Numbered from the stretch's first letter, positions 25,985 to 34,587 are shown. The stretch is 64,000 bases of DNA from Shinella pollutisoli (GCF_024609765.1 NZ_JANFDG010000002.1:124001-188000); one strand, 5' to 3'. Made by a program: numbers and translations. Notes: generated from the letters alone by a model not told the origin.

Positions 25985-26557
25985 ATGGCCGCTGTCCTCG
26001 ATCCTGTCCGCTCCTTCCTCGTCGACCGGGAGAACGCCGGTGACGTGCTCGCCCGCGAGCGCCTGCTCGACCGCGCCATGGGCGAGGGGCGTTTCAAGAA
26101 ATCCTCGGAGAAGCTGCGCCGCGGCCGCATGCCGGCCGAAGGGCTGGCGCTCGTCGCGCGCGATGCGGCCGGCCACGTCATCGGCACGGTGCGGCTCTGG
26201 GACGTCGAGGCCGGCGTCGACGGTGACGGCGAGGGCGCGCCGGCGCTGCTGCTCGGCCCGCTCGCGGTCGCTCCGGAGCATGAGGGCCTAGGCATCGGCG
26301 GCGCGCTGATGCGCGCAGCACTCGCCGAGGCGCGCGACCGCGGCCATGGCGCGGTCCTTCTCGTCGGCGATCCGGAATATTACGAGCGCTTCGGCTTCTT
26401 CGCCGAGAAGGCGCGGCATCTCGTCATGCCCGGTCCCTTCGAGCGTCGCCGCTTCCTCGCGCTGGAGCTGAAGGAGGGCTGGCTTGCCGATGCCGCCGGC
26501 GTGCTGGTGCCGAGCGGCCGCCGGCGGATCGCGGCCGGCCCGCGCAAGGCGGCCTGA
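25985..26557 (+). CDS. GNAT N-acetyltransferase
   Basis: 190-residue single-domain acetyltransferase of the group with C-terminal extension often annotated as predicted N-acetyltransferase YhbS. The core acetyl-CoA binding region is LLLGPLAVAPEHEGLGIGGALMRAALAEARDRGHGAVLLVGDPEYYERFGF. N-terminal residues before 45 are extended (VRSFLVDRENAGDVLARERLLDRAMGE), as in that group. The substrate is unknown. GTG at 25982 is an alternative start three bases earlier. Confidence 0.87.
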   Translation: MAAVLDPVRSFLVDRENAGDVLARERLLDRAMGEGRFKKSSEKLRRGRMPAEGLALVARDAAGHVIGTVRLWDVEAGVDGDGEGAPALLLGPLAVAPEHEGLGIGGALMRAALAEARDRGHGAVLLVGDPEYYERFGFFAEKARHLVMPGPFERRRFLALELKEGWLADAAGVLVPSGRRRIAAGPRKAA

Positions 26558-26566
26558 GCCCCTCGT

Positions 26567-26594
26567 TTGACTTGCCGGGGTCTTTGCGCTATCA
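26567..26594 (+). promoter_or_regulatory. Promoter and structured leader of the glyoxalase-like gene
   Basis: TTGACT (26567-26572) and CTATCA (26589-26594) with a 16-base spacer form a good alphaproteobacterial promoter ten bases after the previous stop. The 150-base leader begins with a nested hairpin: TTGCGCT/AGCGCAA (26584-26590 with 26627-26633) outside CGGCAGGG/CCCTGCCG (26598-26605 with 26613-26620). The family of this RNA, if any, was not recognised. Confidence 0.45.
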
Positions 26595-26749
26595 GGCCGG
26601 CAGGGTGAGAGCCCCTGCCGTCCGCGAGCGCAAGCTTTGGTGAAGTCTCTCCTTCGAACGAACGATCGGTCTTCCACGCTTCAGGCATGCGAACCGGCGG
26701 CAATGCGGGCTCCCTCCGAAACGACGCATGCGGACAATGGAGACTCGAC

Positions 26750-27193
26750 ATGCGTTCATCGACGCCCCTTCCATCCCTCGATGCCCTGAAAGAACAGGCG
26801 AAGCGCCTGCGCAGCCGCTTTGCCGGCGACGGTGAGCCGGTTTCCCATTCGCGCGCGCTGGAGCTCGTTGCCGCGCAATACGGCTTCCGCGACTGGAACA
26901 CGCTGCACGCGGCGGCCGGCAACCGCCCGGCCTTCGATCCGTGGGCTCTTGGCGCACGCGTGCGCGGCCATTATCTCGGCCAGCCCTTCGATGCCGAGGT
27001 GCTGGGCGTGCAGGTCCTGGCCGGCGAGCCGCGGCGCTACCGCATGACCCTGCATTTCGACACGCCGGTCGATGTGGTGACCTTCGAGAGCTTTTCCGCC
27101 TTCCGCCAGCGCGTCATCGGCACCGTGGACGAGACGGGACGGTCGGCCGCGAAAACCTCGAACGGCCGGCCCCATCTCGAACTCGAATGGTGA
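26750..27193 (+). CDS. Glyoxalase-related protein (Glyoxalase_8 type)
   Basis: 147-residue protein. Residues 5-50 (PLPSLDALKEQAKRLRSRFAG ... VSHSRALELVAAQYGFRDWNTLHAAAG) match the small glyoxalase-related domain that prefixes many proteobacterial glyoxalase-superfamily proteins; the remainder (GHYLGQPFDAEVLGVQVLAG...RMTLHFDTPVDVVTFESFSAFRQRV) is a beta-rich domain. No metal-binding glyoxalase site is evident, so enzymatic activity is doubtful. ATG 26750 follows GGAGACTCGAC. Its end abuts the convergent WD40 gene. Confidence 0.7.
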   Translation: MRSSTPLPSLDALKEQAKRLRSRFAGDGEPVSHSRALELVAAQYGFRDWNTLHAAAGNRPAFDPWALGARVRGHYLGQPFDAEVLGVQVLAGEPRRYRMTLHFDTPVDVVTFESFSAFRQRVIGTVDETGRSAAKTSNGRPHLELEW

Positions 27194-27194
27194 G

Positions 27195-28184
27195 CTATCC
27201 TGCGATGTCGATCACGCCGCAGTCGCCGGCCTCGCTGGCGAAGGCGGCGAGGCGGCCGTTGCGGCTCCAGGCGATCGACGTGATCGCGCCCTTGCCGGGG
27301 CGGCGCAGCAAGACCTCGCGGCTGTCGGCGAAGCGGGCGGCGAGCACCATGCCGTCGGAATAGCCGATGGCGACGACGTCCTCGGCGGGATGACAGGCGA
27401 CGGCCGTCACCATCACGTCGGCGCGGGTGCCGAGCTCCAGCGGCGGCTTGCCCATCGGCCCGTCCTTCGAGGAGAAGGGCCAGACGATGGCGGCCGGCGC
27501 ACCGGAGGAGGCGAGCCACTTGCCCTTCACCGACCAGGAGAGCGACTTCACCTTGGCGGGATAGCCGGTCATGCGCATGTGGCGAGTCTCCGCGCCCGGC
27601 TTGGTGTCGAGCTTCCAGCCGTGCAGCGCGTTCTCCTGCATGCTGGTGACGACGAAGCGGCCGTCCGGCGAGAAGGTGACGGCGTTGTGCGCGCCCTTCC
27701 ATTCGAGGTCGACCGGCGCCGCTGCCATCGCCACCCAGTGCATCGACACGCCGTTGTAGCGGGAAACGCCGATGCGCAACCCCTTCGGCGCGAAGGCGAT
27801 GCCCTCCACCGTGCGCGTCTCGGGAAATTCCCTGATCGTGCCGTCGGCAAGCCGCACGCGGCTGGTGCGGCCCTCGGCGAAGGCGACTGCGCCCTGCGGG
27901 CCGGCGGCGACCACGGAGATCCACTTGCGCGGCACCTGCGCCAGTTCCGCGACCGTGCCGTCGCCGGAGATCCGAAGCACGCGGCCGTCCTCGCCGCCGG
28001 TGACGAGCGTGTCGTTCGCCTCGTCGCGGACCGCGGCGAGCAGGCCGTCATGGGCCACAGTCACCTTGTGGCCGTGGTCGAGGCGGTGAATCTCGCCGGA
28101 AGAGGCGGCGAAGAAGGGCACGTCGCCGAGGAAGGCGGCCGAGAGCACATGGCCGTCGAGATCGAGAGGAGCGACTGTCGGCAT
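27195..28184 (-). CDS. WD40-repeat protein coupled to the metal GTPase
   Basis: 329-residue beta-propeller without signal peptide. WD-like blades are seen as repeats such as DTLVTGGEDGRVLRIS, NAVTFSPDGRFVVTSMQENALHGWKL, VKSLSWSVKGKWLASSGAPAAIVWPF and ITSIAWSRNGRLAAFASEAGDCGVIDI. The ATG overlaps the CobW stop by one base (TGATG), so translation is coupled and the proteins probably work together. A scaffolding role in zinc or other metal delivery is inferred from context only. Confidence 0.85.
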   Translation of the reverse strand: MPTVAPLDLDGHVLSAAFLGDVPFFAASSGEIHRLDHGHKVTVAHDGLLAAVRDEANDTLVTGGEDGRVLRISGDGTVAELAQVPRKWISVVAAGPQGAVAFAEGRTSRVRLADGTIREFPETRTVEGIAFAPKGLRIGVSRYNGVSMHWVAMAAAPVDLEWKGAHNAVTFSPDGRFVVTSMQENALHGWKLDTKPGAETRHMRMTGYPAKVKSLSWSVKGKWLASSGAPAAIVWPFSSKDGPMGKPPLELGTRADVMVTAVACHPAEDVVAIGYSDGMVLAARFADSREVLLRRPGKGAITSIAWSRNGRLAAFASEAGDCGVIDIAG

Positions 28185-29293
28185 CAGTGAGGCTGCACTT
28201 CACACGCCTTGAAGGTGCGCTCGATCTTCTCGCGGTCGAGGTCGCGGCCGATGAAGACGAGGCGGCTTTCGCGTTTCTCGCCCTCCTTCCAGGCGCGCTG
28301 ATGGTCGCCCTCGACGATCATGTGCACGCCTTGGACGACATAGCGCTCGTCGTCGCCGGCAAAGGCGATGATGCCTTTGAGGCGCAGGATGTTCGGGCCG
28401 TCCGTCTGGGTGATCTTCTGGATCCACGGGAAGAAGCGGTCCGGGTTCATCTCGCCGCCGCGCAGCGAGATCGACTGCACCGTCACGTCGTGGATCGGCG
28501 AGGGGCCGTGGTCGTGATGGTGATCGTGGTCGTGGTCGTGGTGATGATGGTCATGATCGTGATGATGGTGGTCATGATCATGGTGGTGATGGTCGTGGTC
28601 GCAATCCGGACCGCAGACGTGGTCGGGATGGTCGTGGTCGAGGAAATGCGGATCGTTTTCCAGGGCGCGATCGAGATTGAACGCCCCCTGGTCGAGCACT
28701 TTCGTCAGATCGATGTCGGAGCGGGTGGTGCGGTGGATGCGGGCGGACGGGTTGATGGCGCGCACGGTCGCCTCGACCTTGGCCAGTTCCTCCGGCGTCA
28801 CGAGGTCGGTCTTGTTGACGAGCACGACGTCGGCGAAGGCGATCTGGTCCTCGGCCTCGCGGCTGTCCTTGAGGCGCAGCGGCAGGTGCTTTGCGTCGAC
28901 CAGCGCCACGACGGCGTCGAGCTCGGTGCGGGCGCGCACGTCGTCGTCCATGAAGAAGGTCTGGGCGACGGGGACCGGATCGGCGAGGCCCGTCGTCTCG
29001 ACGACGATGGCGTCGAAGCGGCCGGGGCGGCGCATCAGGCCTTCGACGACGCGGATCAGGTCGCCGCGCACGGTGCAGCAGATGCAGCCGTTGTTCATCT
29101 CGTAAATCTCCTCGTCGGATTCGACGATGAGGTCGTTGTCGATGCCGATCTCGCCGAACTCGTTGACGATGACGGCGTATTTCTTGCCGTGGTTGCCGGT
29201 GAGGATGCGGTTGAGCAGCGTCGTCTTGCCGGCGCCGAGATAGCCGGTGAGCACGGTGACGGGAATGGGTTTCTGCGCGGCGGTGTCGGTCAT
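28184..29293 (-). CDS. CobW/COG0523-family metallochaperone GTPase with His-rich tail loop
   Basis: 369-residue GTPase. Walker [10 protein letters not shown] (residues 17-25), NEFGEIGID, the metal-binding CxCC motif [27 protein letters not shown], then a C-terminal CobW_C domain. Between the two domains lies a His/Asp-rich loop with some two dozen histidines around residues 240-295. Members insert metal (zinc, cobalt, iron) into client proteins; zinc is likely because of the His-rich loop and gene context, but no Zur box was recognised upstream. ATG 29293 gives the typical N-terminus; the open frame continues to 29356. Confidence 0.9.
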   Translation of the reverse strand: MTDTAAQKPIPVTVLTGYLGAGKTTLLNRILTGNHGKKYAVIVNEFGEIGIDNDLIVESDEEIYEMNNGCICCTVRGDLIRVVEGLMRRPGRFDAIVVETTGLADPVPVAQTFFMDDDVRARTELDAVVALVDAKHLPLRLKDSREAEDQIAFADVVLVNKTDLVTPEELAKVEATVRAINPSARIHRTTRSDIDLTKVLDQGAFNLDRALENDPHFLDHDHPDHVCGPDCDHDHHHHDHDHHHHDHDHHHHDHDHDHHHDHGPSPIHDVTVQSISLRGGEMNPDRFFPWIQKITQTDGPNILRLKGIIAFAGDDERYVVQGVHMIVEGDHQRAWKEGEKRESRLVFIGRDLDREKIERTFKACEVQPH

Positions 29294-29368
29294 GGGAGCC
29301 TCGGGCGTGTCGGAATCCGTTGCGCCTGATATAGGAGATCGCACGGGGGAGCGCAAATATGCCCGCGC

Positions 29369-30166
29369 TCAATTCCGCCGGAACAGCTCCATGTCGAAGG
29401 TCGCCACGTCTTCAAGAAGCGCGACGAGGCCGCGCACGGCGTGGGCGATCAGCCGCTCGCCCTTCTCCGCCGTCGCGGCACTTGCGTCGCCTGCCACGCC
29501 CTTCGGGTTGAGGTCGGACATCTTCCAGCCGAAGGCGTGCGGGCCGTAGGCCCTCAGATGTGCGAAGCGGGCGGAGAATTCCGCCTGCCGCGAGCCGAAG
29601 CGCTCGGCGCGGGCCATGTCGACGCGCTCGGGATGAAGCGCCAGCATCGCCGAGGTCTCGATGTCGCCGCCGTGGATGTCGATCGCCCTGTCCTCGGGCG
29701 CGATCCAGCCGTCCGGCTGGCCGAAGCGCGTCCAGCTCGTGGCCACGGCGAGCATGCCGAAGCGCACGCGCGCTTCCGTCGCGACGATCGTCATCAGCGG
29801 GGAATTGCCGCCATGGGCGTTGAGCATGACGAACTTGCGGATGCCGAGCCCGGCAAGCTCTTCCGCGATGCCGAGCCAGCGCTCCACCGCCTCGGCATAG
29901 CCCAGCGAGCGGGTGCCGGGCACGTCGAGATGCTCGGGCGAATAGCCGACCGGCTCGGCGGGCAGGAACGTGACGGGCAGGTGCGCCGGCAGCACGGCGA
30001 TCAGCCGCGCGGCGATGCCTTCGGCGATCAGCGTGTCGGTCTCGAGCGGCAGGTGGGGGCCGTGGTCCTCGTGCGCGCCGAGCGGCAGGACGGCGATCCA
30101 GTCGGCCCGCCCGGCCGGATCGGGCGCCGGGTCGTTGTCGGCCCATCGAATGTGCGGGTGCGCCAT
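29369..30166 (-). CDS. Creatininase-family amidohydrolase
   Basis: 265-residue metal-dependent hydrolase. Motifs: LPLGAHEDHGPHLPLETDT (Glu/Asp/His metal ligands), GTRSLGYAEAVERWLGI, FVMLNAHGGNSPL and AIDIHGGDIETSAMLALHPERV. Members act on creatinine or cyclic amides, on riboflavin/F420 precursors, or mature the mycofactocin peptide; no mycofactocin genes are here, so the substrate remains open. A GGGAGGATCGG ribosome-binding site precedes ATG 30166. It is divergent from the MarR gene across 77 bases. Confidence 0.85.
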   Translation of the reverse strand: MAHPHIRWADNDPAPDPAGRADWIAVLPLGAHEDHGPHLPLETDTLIAEGIAARLIAVLPAHLPVTFLPAEPVGYSPEHLDVPGTRSLGYAEAVERWLGIAEELAGLGIRKFVMLNAHGGNSPLMTIVATEARVRFGMLAVATSWTRFGQPDGWIAPEDRAIDIHGGDIETSAMLALHPERVDMARAERFGSRQAEFSARFAHLRAYGPHAFGWKMSDLNPKGVAGDASAATAEKGERLIAHAVRGLVALLEDVATFDMELFRRN

Positions 30167-30243
30167 CGTCCGATCCTCCCTTGCCGCCGGCCTTCGTCCT
30201 CTGTCATACAGGGCCGTCCCCGCGATGCAAGGGAGGCGGACCG

Positions 30244-30768
30244 ATGGGCAAGAAGAACAAGGACGGCAAGAAGGGCAAGAAGAAGTCGCGCGAGGCCTCG
30301 AACGGCGCCGGCCTTGCGAGCGCCGTCATCAACGCCGCCCGCTCGATGCGCACGGTGCTCTCCCGCAACCTGCTGGCGACCGGCCTCTATGCCGGGCAGG
30401 ACGGCGTCATCCTCGCGCTCGCCGAGGCGGACGGGCTGACGGCGGGCGCACTCGCCGCGCGGCTCGGCGTCAAGGCACCGACCATGACGCGCACCATCGG
30501 CCGGCTGGAGGCGCAGGGCTTCGTCGAGCGCCGGCCCGACGGCGACGACGGGCGGCTGACGGTCGTGCATCTCACCGAGGCCGGACGCGCCTCGCTCGAT
30601 GCGATCGCCGAGGCCGGCCGGACGAGCGAGCGGCAGGCCGCCGAGGGGCTGAGCGAGAAGGACGTCCGCACGCTGCTGAAGCTCCTGCGCGCGATGGACG
30701 AGAACCTGCACGCGAATCTGCCCGACGGTCCGCGCAACGGCGGAAAGGCAGTTGCCGACGAGATTTAA
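30244..30768 (+). CDS. MarR-family transcriptional regulator
   Basis: 174-residue winged-helix regulator with a lysine-rich N-terminal tail (MGKKNKDGKKGKKKSREASN). The MarR core reads LLATGLYAGQDGVILALAEADGLTAGALAARLGVKAPTMTRTIGRLEAQGFVERRPDGDDGRLTVVHLTEAGRA. The start at 30244 is given by GGGAGGCGGACCG. It is immediately followed by a LacI-family gene, with a palindrome overlapping its stop codon. Confidence 0.87.
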   Translation: MGKKNKDGKKGKKKSREASNGAGLASAVINAARSMRTVLSRNLLATGLYAGQDGVILALAEADGLTAGALAARLGVKAPTMTRTIGRLEAQGFVERRPDGDDGRLTVVHLTEAGRASLDAIAEAGRTSERQAAEGLSEKDVRTLLKLLRAMDENLHANLPDGPRNGGKAVADEI

Positions 30769-30779
30769 ACTGTTTAAAT
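30763..30779. promoter_or_regulatory. Candidate operator of the LacI-family gene
   Basis: ATTTAAACTGTTTAAAT is a perfect 17-bp inverted repeat that contains the stop codon of the preceding MarR gene and lies 35 bases before the LacI-family gene; AAACGGTTTTAAACG follows. AT-rich symmetry in this GC-rich setting is conspicuous. Autorepression by the LacI protein is inferred. Confidence 0.45.
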
Positions 30780-30813
30780 AAACGGTTTTAAACGGGCTTC
30801 GTCGGGAGGAAAC

Positions 30814-31842
30814 GTGGCACAGAAGATCAAGCTATCGACCATCGCGGAGACGCTCGGCGTCTCCACGGCGACGGTCTCGCTTGCGCTCCGGGACAGTCCG
30901 CTGGTGGCGGCGTCGACCCGCGAGCGCATCAAGGAGCAGGCGCGTTCGCTCGGCTATATCTACAACCGCCGCGCGGCCAGCCTCAGGACCTCGCGCTCGG
31001 GCATCATCGGCGTCGTCGTGCACGACATCATGAACCCGTTCTATGCGGAGATCCTCAAGGCGATCGAGAGCGAGCTCGACCGCGACCGCCAGACCTTCAT
31101 CCTCTCCAACCATTACGACTCGGTCGAGAAGCAGCGCAATTTCGTCGAGACGCTGCTGCAGCTCGGCGGCGACGGCGTCATCATGTCGCCGGCGATCGGC
31201 ACGCCGCCGGAGGACATCCGCCTCGCCGAGGACAACGGCATGCCGGCGATCCTGATCGCCCGCTCCATCGAGGGGCTGGACGTGCCGATCTTCCGCGGCG
31301 ACGACACCTACGGCATCTCGCTCGCCACCAACCACCTGATCGGGCTCGGCCACCGGGTCATCGCCATGGTCGGCGGCACCGACCAGACGTCGACCGGCCG
31401 CGACCGCTACCAGGGCTATGTCAACGCGCTGCGCAAGGCCAATATCGAGGTCGATCCGGCGCTGCGCATCCCGGGGCCACGCTCCAAGCAGGGCGGCTTC
31501 GAGGCGGCGGTGCATTTCCTGTCGCTGCCGCAGAAGCCGACGGCCGCCGTCTGCTGGAACGACCTCGTCGCCATCGGCCTGATGAACGGCATCGCGCGCG
31601 CCGGCCTCGTGCCCGGCCGCGACGTCTCCGTCACCGGCTACGACGACCTGGAGGAGGCGGCGATCGCCACGCCCGCGCTCACCACCGTCTGGAACGGCCA
31701 GTCCGAGGTCGGACGAAGTGCCGCCCGCGCGCTGCTCGACAAGCTCTCGGGCAGCCACGAGCCGGACGGCATCCACCTCATCAAGCCCGAGATGCGCATC
31801 CGGCAGTCGACCGGGCCGCTGAAGCCGCATTCCGACGACTGA
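30814..31842 (+). CDS. LacI-family transcriptional regulator
   Basis: 342-residue regulator. LacI helix-turn-helix (IKLSTIAETLGVSTATVSLALRDSPLVAASTRERIKEQARSLGYIYNRRAASLR) and a sugar-binding-protein-like effector domain (GIIGVVVHDIMNPFYAEILKAIESELDRDRQTFILSN; MVGGTDQTSTGRDRYQGYVNALRKA; CWNDLVAIGLMNGIARAGL). Starts with GTG 30814 after GGGAGGAAAC. It is followed after 20 bases by a 2-hydroxyacid dehydrogenase, likely its regulated partner. Confidence 0.88.
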   Translation: MAQKIKLSTIAETLGVSTATVSLALRDSPLVAASTRERIKEQARSLGYIYNRRAASLRTSRSGIIGVVVHDIMNPFYAEILKAIESELDRDRQTFILSNHYDSVEKQRNFVETLLQLGGDGVIMSPAIGTPPEDIRLAEDNGMPAILIARSIEGLDVPIFRGDDTYGISLATNHLIGLGHRVIAMVGGTDQTSTGRDRYQGYVNALRKANIEVDPALRIPGPRSKQGGFEAAVHFLSLPQKPTAAVCWNDLVAIGLMNGIARAGLVPGRDVSVTGYDDLEEAAIATPALTTVWNGQSEVGRSAARALLDKLSGSHEPDGIHLIKPEMRIRQSTGPLKPHSDD

Positions 31843-31862
31843 TCCCGACAAGGAGGCCCGCC

Positions 31863-32852
31863 ATGACGGAAAAGGTCCGTATCCTCGTGCCCGGCGTGAT
31901 CCGCGAGCGCGTCGTCGACCGGCTGAACGAGCGGTTCACGGTCGTGCGCATCGAGCGCGACGACCCCGCGCTGCTCTCGCCGGAGGATGCGGCGGCGATC
32001 GCCGGCGCGGCCGTGTCCGGCACCTTCGGCGCGGCGCTGATCGAGCGCCTGCCGGCCCTGGAAATGATCGCGAGCTTCGGTGTCGGCTATGACGGCGTCG
32101 ACGTCACGGCGGCCGCCGCGCGCGGCATTGTCGTCACCAACACGCCGGACGTGCTGAACGACGAGGTGGCGGATGCCGCCATCGGGCTGCTGATCAACAC
32201 GGTGCGCCGGCTGCCGCAGGCCGAGGCGTGGCTGCGCGAGGGGCGCTGGGTCGGCGAGGGTGCCTTTCCGCTGAGCCCGCTCAGCCTGCGCGGCCGCCGC
32301 GCCGGAATCTACGGGCTTGGCCGCATCGGCATGGCGATCGCCAGTCGCCTGAAGGGCTTCGGCATCCCCGTCGCCTATCATACCCGCCGCCGGCGCGAGG
32401 ACGTGCCCTATCTCTACTACCCGTCGCTCGAGGAACTGGCGGCGGCGGTCGACATCCTGATCGCCATCGTGCCGAAGACGGCGGAGACCCACCGGACGGT
32501 CGATGCCCGTATCCTGCGCGCGCTCGGGCCGAACGGCGTGCTGATCAATGTCGGGCGCGGCTGGACGGTGGACGACGAGGCGCTCGCCGCCGCACTTGCG
32601 GACGGCACCATCGCCGCCGCCGGCCTCGACGTCTTCCACGACGAGCCCAACGTGCCGCCGGCCTTCCTCGACCTTCCCAACATGACGCTCACGCCGCATG
32701 TCGCCTCCGCCTCGGTCGTCACACGGAACGCGATGGCCGACCTGGTGGCGGACAATCTCGTCGCCTGGTTCGAGCGCGGCGCGGCACTGACGCCGGTGCC
32801 GGAGACGCCGGTCATGCGCCGGGCAGGGCCTGCCGCGGAAAGCCTTCGTTAA
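31863..32852 (+). CDS. D-isomer-specific 2-hydroxyacid dehydrogenase
   Basis: 329-residue NAD(P)H-dependent reductase or dehydrogenase of the glyoxylate/hydroxypyruvate/2-ketogluconate reductase family. Catalytic triad segments are present: VGRGWTVDDEAL (Arg), AGLDVFHDEPNVP (Glu) and TPHVASASVVTR (His); the nucleotide fold is GIYGLGRIGMAIASRLKGF. Grouping with a LacI regulator suggests a role in using a sugar acid or keto-acid. The substrate is unknown. Confidence 0.88.
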   Translation: MTEKVRILVPGVIRERVVDRLNERFTVVRIERDDPALLSPEDAAAIAGAAVSGTFGAALIERLPALEMIASFGVGYDGVDVTAAAARGIVVTNTPDVLNDEVADAAIGLLINTVRRLPQAEAWLREGRWVGEGAFPLSPLSLRGRRAGIYGLGRIGMAIASRLKGFGIPVAYHTRRRREDVPYLYYPSLEELAAAVDILIAIVPKTAETHRTVDARILRALGPNGVLINVGRGWTVDDEALAAALADGTIAAAGLDVFHDEPNVPPAFLDLPNMTLTPHVASASVVTRNAMADLVADNLVAWFERGAALTPVPETPVMRRAGPAAESLR

Positions 32853-32916
32853 CCCTTCGGCAAGCTTGCAGGCGCATGATTCCGTCATCGAGTCGTGTCG
32901 CGAAGGAGAGGCCCCC

Positions 32917-33324
32917 ATGAAGACGCTGATCGTTGCCGCCCTGGCCGGCGTCGTTTCCGTCGGAGCCTGGTCGCTCACCGGGCACGAGGAGGCGGGCGTC
33001 GATCCGGTCGTCTCCCATTCGGTGCCGGTCCATGCCGGCGCGCGCAGCTACACGATCTCCAACGTCTCGGCCGGTGCGGCCTGCCTGGCCGAGCGGGGCG
33101 GCAAGATCTCCAACCGCAGCGAGCGATTCACCGCGGAGGCGGATTGCGAGGCCGTCTGGCCGGGCCTGTCGCGGGCGCATACCTGGATCAACAACGGCGA
33201 CGGCACGATCGACCTTGCCGACGCGCAGGGCGAGGCGATCATCACCGTGGTCGACGGCGACGGCCTTGCCTACGAGGCGGTGGAGCCGTCGGAAGCGATG
33301 GTGACGCTGATGGTGGCCGACTAG
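32917..33324 (+). CDS. Periplasmic Inh/AprI-like protein
   Basis: 135-residue exported protein: N-terminal signal peptide (MKTLIVAALAGVVSVGAWSL), then a beta-barrel-like domain with two cysteines (AACLAERGG and EADCEAVWPGL) and a WINNGDGTIDLADAQGEAIIT motif resembling AprI/Inh metalloprotease inhibitors. No serralysin-type protease is in the window, so it may be an orphan inhibitor. GAAGGAGAG precedes the ATG. Assignment is moderate. Confidence 0.6.
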   Translation: MKTLIVAALAGVVSVGAWSLTGHEEAGVDPVVSHSVPVHAGARSYTISNVSAGAACLAERGGKISNRSERFTAEADCEAVWPGLSRAHTWINNGDGTIDLADAQGEAIITVVDGDGLAYEAVEPSEAMVTLMVAD

Positions 33325-33365
33325 GCGCCTTTATTCTGGCGGAGGCGCGGTGCCCCGGCGGCCGC

Positions 33366-34145
33366 TCATTCCGCGGCGGAGCGTTGCGCGACCGCCTGCT
33401 TCGCCGCCGCATAGGCGCGCACGGCGTCGCCGAAGGCGGCGAACAGCCGGTTCGACGGCTGGTCGGAGCCGACCCAATATTCCGGATGCCACTGCACGCC
33501 GACCGCGAAGGCCTTCGCGCCGATCACGGAAACGGCCTCGATCGTGCCGTCCTCCGCGACGGCCTCGACCGCCAGGTTGGGCGCGGCGCGCGAGATCGCC
33601 TGCCGGTGCAGCGAGTTGACCTGGATGTCGCCCGCGCCGAGCACGGAGGCGAGGCACGTCCCCTCCCTGACGATCACCTTCTGGCGGATGCCATAGGCCT
33701 CGTCGAGCACCGGCGTGTCCGGCTTGCGGTGGTCCCACATGCCGGGCTGCTCGTGGATCTCGTTGGCGAGCGTGCCGCCGAGGGCGACGTTCAGCTCCTG
33801 GATGCCGCGGCAGATGGCGAGAAGCGGGATGCCGCGCTCCAGCGCGCGGCGGATGAGCGGCAGGCTGGTGGCGTCGCGCGCCCGGTCGAACGGGCCGTCC
33901 GCCTCCGTCGCCTCTCGGCCGTAGAGCGAGGGATGCACGTTGGTGCGCGAGCCGCTCACCAGCAGCCCGTCGACATGGTCGAGGATGCCGTCGACGTCGT
34001 TGCCCGTCTCCAGCGCCGGCACCAGGAAGACGAGGACGTCCGCGCCCTTGACGGCGGCGCGCACGTACTGGTTCGGCGTGGCGTGCCAGACATTGCCTTC
34101 GATCTCCCGGATATCGGCCGGGATGGCGACGACGGGTTTTGACAT
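33366..34145 (-). CDS. PuuD-like gamma-glutamyl-gamma-aminobutyrate hydrolase (class I amidotransferase)
   Basis: 259-residue peptidase C26/glutamine amidotransferase. The nucleophile elbow is LAICRGIQELNVALGG and the catalytic His/Glu pair in VGVQWHPEYW, with LHRQAI before it. Members hydrolyse gamma-Glu-GABA in putrescine catabolism or related gamma-glutamyl amides. The decarboxylase for putrescine synthesis is about 9 kb away, but no other puu gene is present, so the substrate is inferred. ATG 34145 starts MSKPVVAIPADIREI; 41 bases upstream begins a strong operator array. Confidence 0.8.
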   Translation of the reverse strand: MSKPVVAIPADIREIEGNVWHATPNQYVRAAVKGADVLVFLVPALETGNDVDGILDHVDGLLVSGSRTNVHPSLYGREATEADGPFDRARDATSLPLIRRALERGIPLLAICRGIQELNVALGGTLANEIHEQPGMWDHRKPDTPVLDEAYGIRQKVIVREGTCLASVLGAGDIQVNSLHRQAISRAAPNLAVEAVAEDGTIEAVSVIGAKAFAVGVQWHPEYWVGSDQPSNRLFAAFGDAVRAYAAAKQAVAQRSAAE

Positions 34146-34164
34146 GACGGTCTCCGGAAAAGAA

Positions 34165-34190
34165 ATATCAAATGGGGATTTGATATCAAA
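34165..34190. promoter_or_regulatory. Operator array upstream of the amidotransferase
   Basis: ATATCAAAT, four G, ATTTGATAT (34165-34186) is a perfect 9-4-9 inverted repeat, and TTTGATATCAAA (34179-34190) is an overlapping 12-bp palindrome, so three TTTGATAT half-sites are stacked. It lies 20 bases before the amidotransferase start on the minus strand, where it would overlap the promoter. The binding regulator is unknown. Confidence 0.5.
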
Positions 34191-34587
34191 CCTGCCGGTA
34201 GTCAATTCCCATCTTTCCGGCGAAATGACGGCCGGCGCCCCCGGAAGGATAACGCGCCCTATCGTGACCCGCTCGGATTAGCTCCGTTTCGTAAGAACGG
34301 CGTTAACCAAGCGGCCACAAACGCCGATTGCGGATTGTAAATTCTGCATCCTGTCGCGCGCAATACTGTGTCGCCCGCGGCTAAGGAAGTTGCGCGTGCG
34401 GGCTATGCATGGTTGAATCTTTCGTCTTCTGCGCGAAATTGCGCAATATGGGGTTGAAAACGCCGCGACAAGGCCGTTTCGGGCGGCCGCAATACATGGA
34501 AATTCCCCATGTTATTCGGTAATCGCCCGAAATCATTCATTAAATTTTGGCCGGTATCGCTCGCTTGTCAAAGGGAGTACCGAGTCC
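34191..34587. other. Gene-free intergenic region
   Basis: No gene is seen. ACATGG / CCATGT (34493-34511) forms a 6-7-6 inverted repeat 75 bases upstream of the GGDEF-EAL gene; a GTTAACC half-site is at about 34303. AT content is raised near 34530-34560. Confidence 0.5.

Noticed and set aside
28505-28620. Apparent tandem repeat of GTGATGGTC-like units
   Set aside because: It encodes the His/Asp-rich loop of the CobW-family protein; the repetitiveness follows from codon composition, not from a mobile or regulatory repeat.
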